DNA of 64,000 nt from Natronosalvus rutilus (GTDB taxonomy: Archaea > Halobacteriota > Halobacteria > Halobacteriales > Natrialbaceae): contig NZ_CP100355.1 of NCBI RefSeq assembly GCF_024204665.1, positions 2,337,451 to 2,401,450 on the forward strand, written 5' to 3'. Of this stretch, positions 62,463 to 64,000 are shown one piece after another. The notes beneath the pieces were generated by a model that saw nothing but the letters and a program-made list of their open reading frames with translations, did no database searches and was not told the DNA's origin. Position 1 is the stretch's first letter, and the number at the start of each line of letters is the position of its first letter. Position numbers and translations under genes: made by a program.

Positions 62463-62827
62463 CGTGTGTCTGTGTCTCCGTCGCCCCCTTAGGTCTTCTC
62501 ACCCGTCGTCGGCGAGGGTAGCAGTCTCCACCCGTCAGCTACGAGGTGAAACACAGAGGACCGGAACGGTGAGGTCGGAATGGCGAGTTCGACTCGAGAC
62601 CATGACGCGGCGTGACTCGAGTTCCATCGGTGCACGGATCGGCGTTACGTGGTGACTCGAGTTCCAGCAGCGCGAGGTCCGGACACACAATACCTTTTGA
62701 AGTGAGAGAGGTGGAGGGGTACATCCTCCTCTACTCAGTATCCAGCTATGGACAGTTGCCACTCCAGGATTACGTATTGTCAGTTCAAAAACGACTCGAG
62801 AAGGCGACGGTGGTCGCCGTGGTTCGA
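62463..62827. other. intergenic region
   Basis: 365 bp. A 15-bp direct repeat GTGACTCGAGTTCCA occurs at 62612-62626 and 62652-62666, 40 bp apart. A TATA-like CCTTTTGA near 62693 has no convincing gene downstream on either strand. Nothing else is supported. Confidence 0.4.
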
Positions 62828-63385
62828 TTACTCTTCGTCTTCGTCTTCAGTTTCGCCTTCAGCTGTGGCTTCCGCTGCTTCTTCGTCTTCTCCCTCCTCG
62901 TCTTCGCCTTCCTCCGAGGCGTCCATCGACACCGCGTCGGTGGCCGGTTCGAACTCCTCAATCGGTTCCCACTCGTCTTCTGCGGCCCGGCGACGCCGCC
63001 AGGCCAGTGCCGCGACGACGGTCACGCCGAGTACCACGAGTTTCGAGAGCCAGCCACGGCCTCCAGACGATTCTGCGGCTTCCGATTCGTCCGCCTCCGT
63101 CTGCGGGTCCATCTCGGCGGCCGGGATGTCGATGTCGGAAAGCTCCTCTTTCACCTCGTCTCCCATCTCCGAATCGGGGAGTTCCGAGCGCCCGAACAAG
63201 TAGCCGATGGCCGCACCGGCGCCGAGCAAGAGTCCCGCCGCCGGAACCATCCGCTTCGACGACGAACCGCCTCCTTCGGCTTCATCGACTGCCTCGAGGA
63301 TCGGGTCTCGCAATGGCGAGTCCATGCCGACGCCGATCGCTTCTTTGACGACGCGCTCCGAGAGGGGCGTCTCTTTGTCTGGCAT
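62828..63385 (-). CDS. conserved two-helix membrane protein with acidic tail
   Basis: 185 aa (MPDKETPLSERVVKEAIGVG). A hydrophobic helix (about residues 47-68, MVPAAGLLLGAGAAIGYLFG) and a second one (about 113-131, WLSKLVVLGVTVVAALAWRRR). The N-terminal ~45 residues are amphipathic and look like a docking segment; the C-terminus is a low-complexity Glu/Asp/Ala tail. Haloarchaea-wide family with unknown role. Confidence 0.75.
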   Translation of the reverse strand: MPDKETPLSERVVKEAIGVGMDSPLRDPILEAVDEAEGGGSSSKRMVPAAGLLLGAGAAIGYLFGRSELPDSEMGDEVKEELSDIDIPAAEMDPQTEADESEAAESSGGRGWLSKLVVLGVTVVAALAWRRRRAAEDEWEPIEEFEPATDAVSMDASEEGEDEEGEDEEAAEATAEGETEDEDEE

Positions 63386-63565
63386 AGTTCGACCATCCAC
63401 ACCCCGATAAATAGTTCTGTGCAATGTTTCAATTTGGGCCGCCACTCAGACGGGTGGTAGGACGTCCCTACCGAACAGACTGACGCAAAATGCTCGCGCT
63501 GGACGTCCTCGACGGGCTCGAGCCCGCAACTCATTTATCCAGTAACCATTCGCGAGACGCACCCT

Positions 63566-64000
63566 TCAAAACGGGGTCGCAATACCGAGGGCCTCGAGCG
63601 CCCCGAATCCACCGAACCCGTACCCGAAGACGAGCGCCGCTGGAATCGTACCGGCGACGACGGCTCGGACGAACGAGGTTCGGTGGACGACCTGGAGGCC
63701 GATCCACAGGAGGACGGTGCCGTACGCACAGACTGCGAGCCTGATCGCGGGTGCGGGAAGTCCGGCGACGAGACACGGCGCCGTCGCGTACGCGATCACC
63801 TGCACGGTCTGGCTGATGCCGGCGCGGTCGTCGACGACCACCAGGAGTAAGAGCGTTTGGACGGCCGAGACCATGTGCAACCCGAATGGGGCGACGAACA
63901 ACACGAGCAGGCTAATCCAGAACAACCCCTCGAGGACGGGCGAGACGGGAATCGACGGGAAGTTGTCGGGGATCAGTAGATAGTGAGAAGTCGTGGCGAT
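63566..64000 (-). CDS. YIP1-like membrane protein (C-terminal part, truncated by window end)
   Basis: The frame is open from the right window edge down to the stop at 63566, about 145 codons. It contains IATTSHYLLIPDNFPSIPVS then a run of about four helices (FWISLLVLFVAPFGLHMVSA, VQTLLLLVVVDD, ISQTVQVIAYATAP, AVCAYGTVLLWIGLQVVHR). The YSQT-like AYATAP and the spacing of helices match the YIP1 family, which bends or traffics membranes. The start lies outside the window. Confidence 0.75.
   Translation of the reverse strand: MATTSHYLLIPDNFPSIPVSPVLEGLFWISLLVLFVAPFGLHMVSAVQTLLLLVVVDDRAGISQTVQVIAYATAPCLVAGLPAPAIRLAVCAYGTVLLWIGLQVVHRTSFVRAVVAGTIPAALVFGYGFGGFGALEALGIATPF

Overview
The window is haloarchaeal chromosome. 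The proteins are strongly acidic, the DNA is GC-rich with abundant CTCGAG, TATA-like boxes sit about 25-32 nt before start codons (leaderless transcripts), and the machinery is archaeal: TFS, RfcL, proteasome, HTH-10 and TrmB regulators, TAT lipoproteins. Family Natrialbaceae is a guess from gene content only.

Layout. 0-2.7 kb: urocanate hydratase (hutU) divergent from an HTH-10 regulator. 2.7-10.1 kb: a six-gene sugar ABC transporter operon (binding protein, two permeases, ATPase, small membrane protein, Gfo/Idh oxidoreductase) read leftward and followed by its probable TrmB-type regulator; near-identical 16-bp palindromes lie in front of both promoters. 10.2-29.2 kb: mostly housekeeping and conserved hypothetical genes, including tfs, PEP carboxylase, a MoxR ATPase without partners, tRNA-Ser(CGA) with a possible attachment-site remnant, acetyltransferases, RfcL, a BioF-like protein lacking the PLP lysine, thioredoxin, Usp and an AI-2E family protein. 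29.4-35.4 kb: a heme-copper terminal oxidase cluster (subunits III, I and II) with several small membrane proteins, including a 28-residue one. 35.5-36.8 kb: a solitary TnpB element of the IS200/IS605 type.

37-53.5 kb: a PQQ-propeller lipoprotein, GGT, DNA polymerase IV, a membrane DnaJ protein, a uracil-DNA glycosylase homologue, FolD, a lipoprotein made of NET sequon repeats, a frameshifted small gene, a candidate structured RNA, PadR, an MgtC/DUF4010 protein, a class III aminotransferase and a second-type proteasome beta-alpha pair. 53.5-58.75 kb: a lower-GC accessory stretch with two lipoproteins, a DUF2332 protein, an IS5-type insertion sequence, enrichment in CTAG, and several copies of a compound repeat built from paired, inverted 29-nt palindromes. 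58.8-64 kb: an ArsR-like zinc protein, MutY, an orphan SPPY-type (probably CTAG) DNA methyltransferase and a truncated YIP1-like membrane gene at the right edge.

The most unusual items are the compound palindromic repeat of 54-58.8 kb, the shared operator of the sugar operon and its regulator, the BioF-like protein without its lysine, the candidate ncRNA at 48.4 kb, and the proteasome pair behind a perfect 22-bp palindrome.
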